Assembly (NCBI RefSeq): GCF_003112695.1
Contig: NZ_BFBP01000005.1
Location: 439 to 64,438, forward strand
Source of the DNA: Azospira sp. I13
GTDB lineage: Bacteria; Pseudomonadota; Gammaproteobacteria; Burkholderiales; Rhodocyclaceae
Direction: 5' to 3'
Length of the DNA stretch: 64,000 bases
Part shown: positions 27,619 through 35,648 of the stretch, piece after piece
How the letters are laid out: every line of letters begins with the position of its first letter
Position numbering within the stretch: the first letter of the stretch is position 1
Translations under genes and position numbers: made by a program
Notes under the pieces: generated by a model
Seen by the model: the letters and a program-made list of their open reading frames with translations, nothing else
Database searches by the model: none
Told to the model about the DNA's origin: nothing

Positions 27619-27677
27619 GGTGATGACGGGAAGAATGGCGTCCCTATTGCCTTCCAGGGATGCCACGGTTCACCCGT

Positions 27678-28088
27678 TCAGCGTTTGGGCAGGAGCTGGA
27701 AGGCCAGCATCCCGGCCAGCATGGCCAGCACGAATACCAGCCCCTGGGGAATGCCGCTGCCTACCAGGATGAAGCCCGGCCCCGGGCAGATGCCGGCCAG
27801 GCCCCAGCCGATGCCGAAGAGGGCGTTGCCGATGACGAGGCGCTTGTCCAACTGCCGGGCCGTGGGAATCTGCATGGGGTGGCCGAGGAAGGAGCGGGCG
27901 CGCTGGCCGCCAATGCGGAAAGCCACCAGCCCGACGGCGATGGCGCCACCCATGACGAAGGCCAGGGAAGGGTCCCAGGCCCCGGCCAAGTCGAGAAAGC
28001 CGAGCACCTTGGCGGGGTTGCCCATGCCGGAAACGATGAGGCCGAGGCCAAAGACCAGGCCGACGATGAAGGCGCTGAGGATGTTCAT
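27678..28088 (-). CDS. YeeE/YedE-type membrane protein (DUF6691), thiosulfate/sulfur transport
   Basis: 136 residues, about four transmembrane segments, beginning MNILSAFIVGLVFGLGLIVSGMGNPAKVLGF. The GNPAKVLGFLD and CPGPGFILVG motifs are those of the short C-half of split YeeE/YedE transporters. A Cys in the AGICPGPG loop fits the sulfur-shuttling cysteines of TsuA/YeeE. It overlaps the other half-transporter gene by four bases and lies in an ArsR-controlled sulfur unit. A sulfane-sulfur or thiosulfate substrate is inferred. Confidence 0.85.
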   Translation of the reverse strand: MNILSAFIVGLVFGLGLIVSGMGNPAKVLGFLDLAGAWDPSLAFVMGGAIAVGLVAFRIGGQRARSFLGHPMQIPTARQLDKRLVIGNALFGIGWGLAGICPGPGFILVGSGIPQGLVFVLAMLAGMLAFQLLPKR

Positions 28089-28531
28089 GCCAGAACTCCC
28101 GGGAAAAGATGGCGGGTGACGAAAACGGTGGTAAAGCCCAGGGCCATGAAGGTGAGGGTGGCCACCAGGGAGCGGGGGGACAGGCGGGAAAGCCCGCAGA
28201 CCCCGTGGCCGCTGGTGCAGCCGGAGCCCAGGCGGGTGCCGAAGCCCACCAGCAGGCCGGCGATCACCAGGGTGCCCCAGCCCGCATCCACCTGGCTGGC
28301 GGGCAGGGCGGCAAAGAGGGAATAGAGCAGGGGGGCCGCCAGCAGGCCGCCGGCAAAGGCCAGGCGCCAGGCGCTGTCGCCCTTGGGGGGCTTGGGCAGC
28401 AGGCTGCCGATGATGCCGCTGATGCCGGCAATGCGGCCGTTGAAGAGCAGCAGCAGGGCGGTGGCCAGGCCGATCAGCAGGCCGCCGGCGAGGGCGCTCC
28501 AGGGGGTGAAGTGGGTCCAGTCCAGGGTCAT
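28085..28531 (-). CDS. YeeE/YedE family membrane protein, N-half
   Basis: 148 residues from the ATG with AAAGGA eight bases upstream. Several hydrophobic segments surround the motif GFGTRLGSGCTSGHGVCGLSRLSPRS. The GCTSGHGVCG signature with two cysteines is diagnostic of the YeeE/YedE (sulf_transp) family. It is the partner half of the following gene (four-base overlap) and sits downstream of the arsR-type regulator. In other bacteria this pair is part of bigR-like operons for sulfide detoxification. Confidence 0.88.
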   Translation of the reverse strand: MTLDWTHFTPWSALAGGLLIGLATALLLLFNGRIAGISGIIGSLLPKPPKGDSAWRLAFAGGLLAAPLLYSLFAALPASQVDAGWGTLVIAGLLVGFGTRLGSGCTSGHGVCGLSRLSPRSLVATLTFMALGFTTVFVTRHLFPGVLA

Positions 28532-28657
28532 GGGGTTTCCTTTCGTCAATTGGGGCGGGCCGGGCTGCTCTGGCGGGCGGTGCCCGGTGCGGGCTGGCTG
28601 TTGGGGCAGGGCTTGCGGGGAAAATTCATGGGAGTGTCTGTGGGCGCGCTGCCGTAT

Positions 28658-28978
28658 TTACTTGGCCGGGCAGTAGAGCTGGTAAAGGATGCCCAGCAGG
28701 CTGTGCACCCGGGGGTCGGCTATGGCGTAGTAGATGCGCTTGCCGTCCCGGCGGGTAGTCACCAGACCCTCGCTGCGCAGCACCCCGAGCTGCTGGGAGA
28801 GGGTGGGCTGGTGCAGGTCCAGGGCCGATTCCAGGTCGCTGACGGATTTTTCCCCGTGGGTCAGCTGGCAGAGCAGCAGCAGGCGGTTTTCATTGGCCAG
28901 GGCGGTGAGCATGGCCTTGGCCTGGCTGGCGCCTTCGCGCATCAGGGCCATATCCAGGGGCGGGCTGGCAGTTTCCAT
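28658..28978 (-). CDS. bigR: ArsR-family persulfide-responsive repressor (BigR/SqrR-like)
   Basis: 106 residues with the winged helix LTALANENRLLLLCQLTHGE and the recognition segment LHQPTLSQQLGVLRSEGLV. C37 (LLLCQLT) and C103 (LYCPAK) occupy the positions of the two cysteines that form a di- or tetrasulfide in BigR and SqrR. No metal-binding ELCVCDL-type motif of ArsR is present. It reads away from the MBL/TauE genes across an AT-rich palindromic region and toward the YeeE/YedE genes. I infer it represses both divergent transcripts until persulfide accumulates. Confidence 0.88.
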   Translation of the reverse strand: METASPPLDMALMREGASQAKAMLTALANENRLLLLCQLTHGEKSVSDLESALDLHQPTLSQQLGVLRSEGLVTTRRDGKRIYYAIADPRVHSLLGILYQLYCPAK

Positions 28979-29009
28979 GGGCAGCTTTCAGAGTCGGGAT
29001 GGCTTTCAT

Positions 29010-29055
29010 TATATTGATTGATATTATGTGAATCAATATATTATTATTCGATAAT
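29010..29055. promoter_or_regulatory. Probable BigR/SqrR operator and divergent promoter region
   Basis: A perfect 10-bp inverted repeat, TATATTGATT (29010-29019) and AATCAATATA (29031-29040), has an 11-base spacer. A second palindrome, ATTAT-TCG-ATAAT (29043-29055), follows directly. The block is far more AT-rich than its surroundings and lies between the repressor gene and the divergent dioxygenase gene. Confidence 0.7.
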
Positions 29056-29161
29056 GTATTCGACAGGCGATCAGGCGTTGCAGTAAAGCAGCGCCCCTCG
29101 CCGTCCTGTACGCTTCCTCCCATCCATTGGCCCGCGCCGGACGACCCCAAGGAGCGCCATC

Positions 29162-30028
29162 GTGCATATCGACAGCTTTTTCGACCCCGCCACCAGCACC
29201 GTCAGCCATCTGGTGTTCGATCCCCAAAGCCGGGCCTGTGCGCTCATCGACAGCGTGCTCGACTACGACCCCAAATCGGGGCGCACCAGAACCGCCAGCG
29301 CCGACCGGCTCATCGCCCGGGTCCAGGAACTGGGCGCCAAGGTGGCGTGGATTCTGGAAACCCATGTCCATGCGGACCATCTTTCCGCCGCCGCCTATCT
29401 GAAGGAAAAGTTGGGGGGAAAGACCGGCATCGGCAACCAGATCGGCGTGGTGCAGAAGGTCTTCGGCCAGCTCTTCAATGCCGGGGAGGGCTTTGCCACC
29501 GATGGCCGCCAGTTCGACCACCTTTTTGCCGACGACGAAACCTTCGCCCTGGGCCAACTCACCTTCCGGGTGCTGCACACCCCCGGCCACACCCCGGCCT
29601 GTGTCAGCTATCTGGTGTCGGATGGCGAGGAGCAGGTGGTGTTCGTCGGCGATACCCTGTTCATGCCCGATACCGGCACCGCCCGTTGCGACTTCCCGGG
29701 CGGCAATGCGGAGATTCTTTACCGCTCGGTGCGGCGCCTGCTGGCCTTGCCGGCGGAGACCCGGCTCTACCTCTGCCACGACTACCCGCCTGAGGGCCGT
29801 CCCCTGGGCTACATCACCACCGTCGGCGCCCAGCGGGCGGCCAACATCCATGTGCATGACGGTGTCAGTGAAGCGGATTTCGTCGCCCTGCGCAGCAAGC
29901 GGGACGCCACCCTGGAGATGCCGGTGCTGATCCTGCCGTCGGTGCAGGTGAACATGCGGGCCGGCCAGTTTCCCGAGCCGGAGGCCAACGGCACCCGCTA
30001 CCTGAAAATTCCCCTCAACGGGCTGTAA
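29162..30028 (+). CDS. MBL-fold persulfide dioxygenase-like protein (Blh)
   Basis: 288 residues from a GTG with AAGGAG eight bases upstream. The metal motif THVHADHLSAA (HxHxDH), the later HTPGHTPACVSY and GDTLFMPDTGTARCDFPGG, and LCHDYPP supply the mononuclear iron ligands of the ETHE1/Blh group. This group oxidises glutathione or low-molecular-weight persulfide to sulfite. It is divergent from the BigR-like repressor and followed after 6 bases by a sulfite-exporter-type gene, matching that chemistry. No rhodanese domain is fused. Confidence 0.9.
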   Translation: MHIDSFFDPATSTVSHLVFDPQSRACALIDSVLDYDPKSGRTRTASADRLIARVQELGAKVAWILETHVHADHLSAAAYLKEKLGGKTGIGNQIGVVQKVFGQLFNAGEGFATDGRQFDHLFADDETFALGQLTFRVLHTPGHTPACVSYLVSDGEEQVVFVGDTLFMPDTGTARCDFPGGNAEILYRSVRRLLALPAETRLYLCHDYPPEGRPLGYITTVGAQRAANIHVHDGVSEADFVALRSKRDATLEMPVLILPSVQVNMRAGQFPEPEANGTRYLKIPLNGL

Positions 30029-30034
30029 GCAGCG

Positions 30035-30898
30035 ATGGCCTGGTGGACTGAAGTGCATGGCCTGGCCATCCTGCTGGGCGGGGTGGTGGGGCTGATCCTG
30101 GCCATGAGTGGCGCCGGCGGCGGCATCATCGCCGTGCCGCTGCTGGTTTTCGGCCTCGGCCTGCCCATGCAGCAGGCGGCGCCCATCGGCCTCCTGGCGG
30201 TGGGGCTGGCGGCGGGCCTGGGGGCTTTCCTCGGCTGGCGCCAGGGCATCCTGCGCTACCGGGCGGCGGGCCTGATCGGCCTGGTGGGCATGGCCACGGC
30301 TCCCCTGGGGGTGTGGCTGGCCCATCAAGTGCCCAACCGGCCCCTGATGGCGGCCTTCGCCCTGGTGCTGGTGTGGACTGCCCTGGCCACCCTGCGCCGG
30401 GCCCGGCAGGGTGCCCGGGGAGCAAAGGGCGGGGGCGGGGAGGCCGACTGCCTGGCGGCGGCCCGGCCCGGTGTTGCCTGTCGCCTGGACCCGGCCCAGG
30501 GGCGCTTTCTCTGGAACCTGCCCTGCGCCCGGGCCCTGGCCGGCACTGGCCTGGTGAGCGGCCTGCTCAGCGGCCTGCTGGGCGTCGGGGGCGGGTTCGT
30601 CATCGTACCGGCCCTGGGGCGCCATTCCGACCTGCCCCAGCGCAGCGTGCTGGCCACCTCCCTGGGCGTCATCACCCTGGTGGCCCTGGGGGGCATCGGC
30701 GCCGCCGCCTGGCACGGCGCCATTCCCTGGGCCGCGGCCCTGCCGTTCGGCGGCGGTGCCGTGGCCGGCCTGCTGCTGGGGCAGGGGATAGGGGCCCGTC
30801 TGGCGGGCCACCGTTTGCAGCAAAGCTTCGCCCTGGTCAGTCTGCTGGCTGCCGCGCTGCTGCTGTTGCGCGCCAGCGGCCTGCTCTGGCAGGGCTGA
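30035..30898 (+). CDS. TauE/SafE-family sulfite exporter
   Basis: 287 residues, very hydrophobic, about eight membrane segments in two halves. The first half has MSGAGGGIIAVPLLVFGLGLPMQ-type sequence. The second half repeats it as GLLGVGGGFVIVPALG. This internal duplication with GxGGGxxxVP motifs defines TauE/SafE. It lies 6 bases after the persulfide dioxygenase-like gene, so it likely exports the sulfite produced. Confidence 0.88.
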   Translation: MAWWTEVHGLAILLGGVVGLILAMSGAGGGIIAVPLLVFGLGLPMQQAAPIGLLAVGLAAGLGAFLGWRQGILRYRAAGLIGLVGMATAPLGVWLAHQVPNRPLMAAFALVLVWTALATLRRARQGARGAKGGGGEADCLAAARPGVACRLDPAQGRFLWNLPCARALAGTGLVSGLLSGLLGVGGGFVIVPALGRHSDLPQRSVLATSLGVITLVALGGIGAAAWHGAIPWAAALPFGGGAVAGLLLGQGIGARLAGHRLQQSFALVSLLAAALLLLRASGLLWQG

Positions 30899-30921
30899 GG
30901 TTGGGGGTGACGGGTGTTGCC

Positions 30922-30941
30922 GCCCCGCTGTCTGGCGGGGC
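30922..30941. terminator. GC-rich hairpin between convergent genes
   Basis: GCCCCGC-TGTCTG-GCGGGGC forms a 7-bp stem between the TauE-type gene and the convergent Fe-S gene. It lacks a T run, so termination is uncertain. Confidence 0.45.
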
Positions 30942-30991
30942 TGCTGGCTCCCCTTGGGGCGAGGGCGTATCCGCCTTGTCGTGACGAAGGG

Positions 30992-31705
30992 CTAGTACCA
31001 GGCCTCGATGGCAGCCATGGAGATGCCGTAGGTGTGGGCCAGCTGGGCCGCGTCGTAACGGTGTTCGGCGCCCACGGGGCAGGCCAGGCGGGCCAGGCAG
31101 GTGGCCTTGCAGGCGGAATCCTTGGCCTTGCGGTAGGGCACGCAGGCGGTGAGGGAAAATTGCCCCGTGGCCATGGCGCCGCCGGGGCAGGCCGCCACGC
31201 AGGGCCGCCCGGCACAACTGGCGCAGGGGGGCGGGGCAGCGTAGGCCGGCGTTGGGGCGAATGCCGTATCCGCCAGGATCACCGCTCGGTAGGCGAACCA
31301 GCTGCCCCAGTCAGCCCGCACCCCGAGCATGAAAGGCCCGGGCTGGTGCCAGCCCGCCAGTTCTCCCAGACTTTGCAGCCCCACGCCGGGGGCCGAATCC
31401 GGTGCCGGGTACAGCAGGGTGTAACGGGCCGAGGGGTAATGGCGAGCGAACCAGTCTTGCAGGGTCTGCACGGTGAAGGTGTCGATGGGGTCCGGCCCCG
31501 GCGGGTGGGCGGCTTGCACGGCCTGCCAGAGGCGGCGTCCGCCGTGGCCGATGAGGATCAGCTGCCGGTAGTTATCCCGCCCGGGGCCGGCGTCCGCCAA
31601 GGATTGCCGTAGCCCGGCGGGCAGGTCGGCCAGATTGAAAACGGCGTGGAGATTGAGGCCGGCGTCGGCGAGGGGGGAGGCGGCAAAGGGCTGGGAAGCA
31701 TCCAT
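30992..31705 (-). CDS. Ferredoxin-type Fe-S protein related to the QueG iron-sulfur region
   Basis: 237 residues from the ATG at 31705. The N-terminal 160 residues include QLILIGHGGRRLWQAV and GVRADWGSWFAYRAVILADT, resembling the substrate-binding part of epoxyqueuosine reductase-like proteins. Eight cysteines follow. C161, C164, C169 and C173 lie in CASCAGRPCVAACPGGA, and C188, C199, C203 and C209 later, enough for two [4Fe-4S] clusters. The spacing CxxCx4CxxxCP is one or two residues longer than the usual ferredoxin motif. Activity unknown; the context gives no partner. An in-frame ATG at 31831 is unlikely to be used. Confidence 0.65.
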   Translation of the reverse strand: MDASQPFAASPLADAGLNLHAVFNLADLPAGLRQSLADAGPGRDNYRQLILIGHGGRRLWQAVQAAHPPGPDPIDTFTVQTLQDWFARHYPSARYTLLYPAPDSAPGVGLQSLGELAGWHQPGPFMLGVRADWGSWFAYRAVILADTAFAPTPAYAAPPPCASCAGRPCVAACPGGAMATGQFSLTACVPYRKAKDSACKATCLARLACPVGAEHRYDAAQLAHTYGISMAAIEAWY

Positions 31706-31846
31706 GGGGAACACATGCTGACGAAACGGTGGGTGAAAGGCGGTGCCGCAGACCAGGCGCCACCACGACCCCGGCGACGATAGCAAAGACACAGCGGAGG
31801 CGCCTAGCCCGGTCGTTCCCAATGCCCTCAATCGCTCCTTAAATCA

Positions 31847-33205
31847 TCAGATCAAGCCCAGCCATCGCCAGCCCAGGCCCAACAGGGCGCACAGGCCGAT
31901 CAGGGGCAGCACGCCGAGGCGCAGGCGGAAGAGGGCAACGGCGGCAATCAGGGCAATACCGGCGGCGACGGGGTCAAAGGGGGCGCCCAGGCCGGCCGGC
32001 CAGAAGACGTGGTAGGCGAAGAAGAGCGCCAGGTTGAGGATCACCCCCACCACGGCGGCGGTGATGGCGGTGAGGGGGCCGGTGAAGGCCAGGTCGTCAC
32101 GGGTGCGCTCCACCAGGGGGCCGCCGGCCAGGATGAAAATGAAGGAGGGCAGGAAGGTGAACCAGCTGACCAGGGCCGCGGCCACGGCGCCCGCCAGGAA
32201 GCGCCCTTCCGGCCCAAACAGCAGTTCCGGCGTCGGGCTGCCATAGGCACCGATGAAACCGACGAAGGCCACCACCATGATCAGCGGCCCCGGCGTGGTT
32301 TCCCCCAGGGCCAGGCCGTCGATCATCTGGGTCGGGCTCAACCAGCCGTAGTGGGTGACCGCCCCCTGATAAACGTAGGGCAGCACCGCGTAGGCGCCGC
32401 CGAAGGTGAGCAGGGCGGCCTTGGTGAAGAACCAGCCCATCTGGGTGAACGTGTGCTGCCAGCCCAGGGTGGCAGTCATCAGGGCCATGGGCAGCAGCCA
32501 CAGGGCCAAGCCCAGGACCAGCACCCGGGCCAGTCGGCTCCAGCTGAAGCAGGCGTGGGGCGGCGGCGGGGTGTGGTCGTCGATGAGGGCCGGGGCGTGT
32601 TCCCCCGTGGCCTTGCCATGGCCGCCGCCAGCCTGGAACTGCCCGGGGGCCCAGCGGGCGCCAACGATGCCGGCCATGGCCGCCGCGGCAACGATGAGAG
32701 GAAAAGGCAGGTTGAAGGCAAACATGGCGATGAAGGCCGCCCCTGCCAGAGCCCACAGGCTGCCGTGACGCAGCACCCGGGAGCCGATGCGGTGGGCAGC
32801 CTGGAGGACGATCACCGTCACCGCCGGCTTGATGCCATAGAACAGCCCAGCCACCAGGAGGGTCTGGCCGAAGGCGGCATAGCCCCAGGAGAGGAGAATC
32901 AGCAGCAGCAGGGAGGGCAGGACGAACAGGGCGCCGGCGATGACGCCACCCCAGCTACGGTGCAGCAGCCAGCCGATGTAGGTGGCCAGCTGCTGGGCTT
33001 CCGGCCCGGGCAACACCATGCAGTAGTTGAGGGCGTGGAGAAAGCGCCGCTCGGAAATCCAGCGCCGTTTTTCCACCAGCTCCTGATGCATGATGGCGAT
33101 CTGCCCCGCCGGGCCGCCAAAGCTGATGCAGCCCAGCTTCAGCCAGAAGCGGAAGGCTTCCCAGAAGCCGGCGGCGGGGGGCGGAGGAGCGGCAGGGGTG
33201 GTCAT
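31847..33205 (-). CDS. chrA: Chromate transporter ChrA
   Basis: 452 residues, a fused two-half ChrA with about ten to twelve membrane segments. The N-half has LGCISFGGPAGQIAIMHQEL and NYCMVLPGPEAQQLATYIG. The C-half repeats the pattern as TFGGAYAVLPYV and LALGETTPGPLIMVVAFVG. ChrA proteins expel chromate, with sulfate as a competitor. Divergent from a molybdopterin enzyme. A sulfate-related role cannot be excluded given the nearby sulfur genes. Confidence 0.93.
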   Translation of the reverse strand: MTTPAAPPPPAAGFWEAFRFWLKLGCISFGGPAGQIAIMHQELVEKRRWISERRFLHALNYCMVLPGPEAQQLATYIGWLLHRSWGGVIAGALFVLPSLLLLILLSWGYAAFGQTLLVAGLFYGIKPAVTVIVLQAAHRIGSRVLRHGSLWALAGAAFIAMFAFNLPFPLIVAAAAMAGIVGARWAPGQFQAGGGHGKATGEHAPALIDDHTPPPPHACFSWSRLARVLVLGLALWLLPMALMTATLGWQHTFTQMGWFFTKAALLTFGGAYAVLPYVYQGAVTHYGWLSPTQMIDGLALGETTPGPLIMVVAFVGFIGAYGSPTPELLFGPEGRFLAGAVAAALVSWFTFLPSFIFILAGGPLVERTRDDLAFTGPLTAITAAVVGVILNLALFFAYHVFWPAGLGAPFDPVAAGIALIAAVALFRLRLGVLPLIGLCALLGLGWRWLGLI

Positions 33206-33545
33206 GTTGGGCTGGCGGAAGGTGGCGTGGTTTGGTGGGGTATTTGATAGGGAAAAGATAGGGAAAAAGGAGCGACGGGCTGGGCGCTATTTTCCTGCTT
33301 TGCTCGATGTCCCGATGTTCCGACGTCCAGACATCCTGCTTCATCAGGCGGCTCCGGCTCAATGGCGAGGTTAGGGCTAATGCCGCAGTAAGGGAAATTA
33401 TCTCGGGTTATGACTAAATCCTGATGAATTATTTCCCGCCGGGGCAGGCATGTGGATACGCTTCCTCCCTGATGTTTTGCCTCCGGCCCCGGGGGCCTTT
33501 ACCATCCCCCTCCCTTTACCGCCTTGTCGCCCAGGAGTTTCCCCC
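33206..33545. other. Divergent intergenic region between chrA and the molybdoenzyme gene
   Basis: 340 bases without a supportable gene. GGGAAATTAT near 33389 and ATTATTTCCC near 33427 form an imperfect inverted repeat of about 40 bases overall. GGCCCCGGGGGCC near 33486 is a small hairpin. AGGAG precedes the ATG at 33546. No firm promoter is assigned. Confidence 0.45.
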
Positions 33546-35606
33546 ATGGCCCAGGAAGCCAGCCGCCGCGTGCCCAGCGTCTGCCCCCACGATTGCCCCA
33601 GTGTCTGCGCCCTGGAGGTGGAGCTGCTGTCCCCCGATCGCATCGGTCGGGTGCGTGGGGCTCCTCAGCCCTATACGGATGGCGTGGTCTGCGCCAAGGT
33701 GGCCCGTTACGCCGATCGGGTCCATCATCCCCTGCGCCTTACCCAGCCCTTGCGCCGCACAGGCCCCAAGGGCAGCGGCCAGTTCACACCCATCGGTTGG
33801 GGGGAGGCTCTGGACGAAGTGGCTGCCCGCCTGCAGCAGGCAGTGGCCCGGCACGGGCCGGAGACGGTGTGGCCTTACCACTACGCCGGCACCATGGGAT
33901 TCGTGCAGCGCGGCGCCATCCGCCGGCTCGGCCATCTGGCCGGCTGGTCCCGCCAGCGGGAGACCTTCTGCGTGGCCCTGGCGGATGCCGGCTGGCTGGC
34001 CGGGGTCGGGCAGAAGCGGGGCGTGGATCCCCGGGAGGTGGTGCATTCGGACCTGATCGTCATCTGGGGCGGCAACCCGGTGCATACCCAGGTCAATTTC
34101 ATGAACTGGGTGCAAAAGGCCCGGCGCCAGAACGGCGCCCAGGTGGTGGTCATTGACCCCTACCGCACGGCCACGGCGGAAAAGGCCGACCTGCATCTGG
34201 CCCTCAAGCCGGGCACCGACGGCGCCCTGGCCTGTGCCGTGATGCAGGTGCTGCTGGCGGAGGGACTGGCCGATCAGGCGTATCTGGCCCGCTACACGGA
34301 TTTTTCCCCCACGGTGGCCGAGCACCTGGCCCACCGCGGCCCGGCCTGGGCGGCCCCCATCACCGGTCTGACGGAAGCCCAGATCGTGGACTTTGCCCGT
34401 CGTTACGGGGCCAGCGGCAAGACCTATCTGCGGGTGGGCTTCGGCTTCACCCGGCAGCGCAACGGTGCCGCCGCCATGCATGCGGTGAGCTGCCTGCCCG
34501 CCATCACCGGGGCCTGGCGCCATCAGGGGGGCGGTGCGCTGTTCAGCAACGGCGGCCTCTACGGGCTCAACAAGGATTTCCTGCATGGGCTCGACCAGCC
34601 CCTGCCGCCGGCCCGCACCCTGGACATGGCGCGCATCGGCCCCATCCTGGCCGGGGACCGGCGCGATCTGGGGGATGGCCCCCCCGTTACGGCCCTGCTG
34701 GTGCAGAGCACCAATCCCGCCGTGGTGGCGCCGGAAAGCGCCCGGGTGTTACAGGGGCTGGCCCGGGAGGATCTCTTCCTCTGCGTGCACGAGCAGTTCA
34801 TGACCGATACGGCCCGTTACGCCGACATCCTGCTGCCGGCCACCACTTTCCTCGAGCACGACGACCTGTACCAGGCCTCGGGCCATACCTATCTGCAGGC
34901 CGCCCGGGCCGTCATTCCGCCCCAGGGCGACGCCCGCTCCAACCACTGGGTGATGGGGCAGCTGGCCCAGCGTCTGGGCATTGCCCACCCGGCCTTCGCC
35001 CTGCCCGAATGGCAGGTGGTGGACCGGATTCTCAAGGATTCGGGCAAGGCCGGAGCCGAGGCGCTGCTGGCCGAGGGCTGGGAGGATTGTGCGCCGCCCT
35101 TTGCTGTGGCCCATTTTCTCGATGGTTTCCCCCAGCCCGACGGGCGCTTCCATTTCGCCCCGGACTGGTCCCGGGTAGGGGCCGACCACGGCGTCATGCC
35201 GGCCCTGCCGGACCATCTGGCGGTGATCGAAACGGCGGGGCCGGATCATCCCTTCCGCCTGGTGGCGGCGCCGGCCCGCCATTTTCTCAACACCAGCTTT
35301 AGCGAAACACCCGGTTCCCGGGCGGCAGAAGGCCGGCCCACGGTGCTGGTGCATCCGCAGGTCTGTGCCAGTTTGGGCATTGCAGAGGGCGACCGGGTGC
35401 GGCTGGGCAACGAGCGGGCCAGCCTGCTGATCCACGCCCGGCCCTTTGCCGGCCTGCAGCCGGATACCCTGGTGGTGGAGAGTCTGTGGCCCAACGATGC
35501 CTTCATCGAGGGGCTGGGCATCAATGCCCTGGTGGGGGCAGAGCCGGGCTTTCCCGCCGCCGGCGCGGCCTATCACGACACGGCGGTGTGGTTGCGGCGG
35601 GCCTGA
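33546..35606 (+). CDS. Cytosolic molybdopterin oxidoreductase with [4Fe-4S] cluster
   Basis: 686 residues, SD AGGAG before the ATG at 33546. The N-terminal cluster motif is C13-x3-C17-x3-C21-x27-C49 (CPHDCPSVC ... GVVCAK). Segments typical of the DMSO-reductase superfamily follow: IVIWGGNPVHTQVNFMN, VVVIDPYRTATAEKADLHL, PGTDGALACAVMQ, and a C-terminal molybdopterin-dinucleotide domain (VHPQVCASLGIAEGDRVRL). There is no Tat or Sec signal, so it is cytoplasmic, and no ferredoxin or membrane-anchor subunit is adjacent. The substrate cannot be assigned; a formate-dehydrogenase or thiosulfate-reductase-like role is only a guess. Confidence 0.85.
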   Translation: MAQEASRRVPSVCPHDCPSVCALEVELLSPDRIGRVRGAPQPYTDGVVCAKVARYADRVHHPLRLTQPLRRTGPKGSGQFTPIGWGEALDEVAARLQQAVARHGPETVWPYHYAGTMGFVQRGAIRRLGHLAGWSRQRETFCVALADAGWLAGVGQKRGVDPREVVHSDLIVIWGGNPVHTQVNFMNWVQKARRQNGAQVVVIDPYRTATAEKADLHLALKPGTDGALACAVMQVLLAEGLADQAYLARYTDFSPTVAEHLAHRGPAWAAPITGLTEAQIVDFARRYGASGKTYLRVGFGFTRQRNGAAAMHAVSCLPAITGAWRHQGGGALFSNGGLYGLNKDFLHGLDQPLPPARTLDMARIGPILAGDRRDLGDGPPVTALLVQSTNPAVVAPESARVLQGLAREDLFLCVHEQFMTDTARYADILLPATTFLEHDDLYQASGHTYLQAARAVIPPQGDARSNHWVMGQLAQRLGIAHPAFALPEWQVVDRILKDSGKAGAEALLAEGWEDCAPPFAVAHFLDGFPQPDGRFHFAPDWSRVGADHGVMPALPDHLAVIETAGPDHPFRLVAAPARHFLNTSFSETPGSRAAEGRPTVLVHPQVCASLGIAEGDRVRLGNERASLLIHARPFAGLQPDTLVVESLWPNDAFIEGLGINALVGAEPGFPAAGAAYHDTAVWLRRA

Positions 35607-35648
35607 AAGCGTTTTTGAGGGCTTTAGCCCGGCCCGCTGCAGCGGGTC

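Noticed and set aside
27660-28325. Plus-strand frame over the YeeE/YedE genes
   Set aside because: The minus-strand frames carry diagnostic membrane motifs (GCTSGHGVCG); the plus-strand product is low-complexity shadow.
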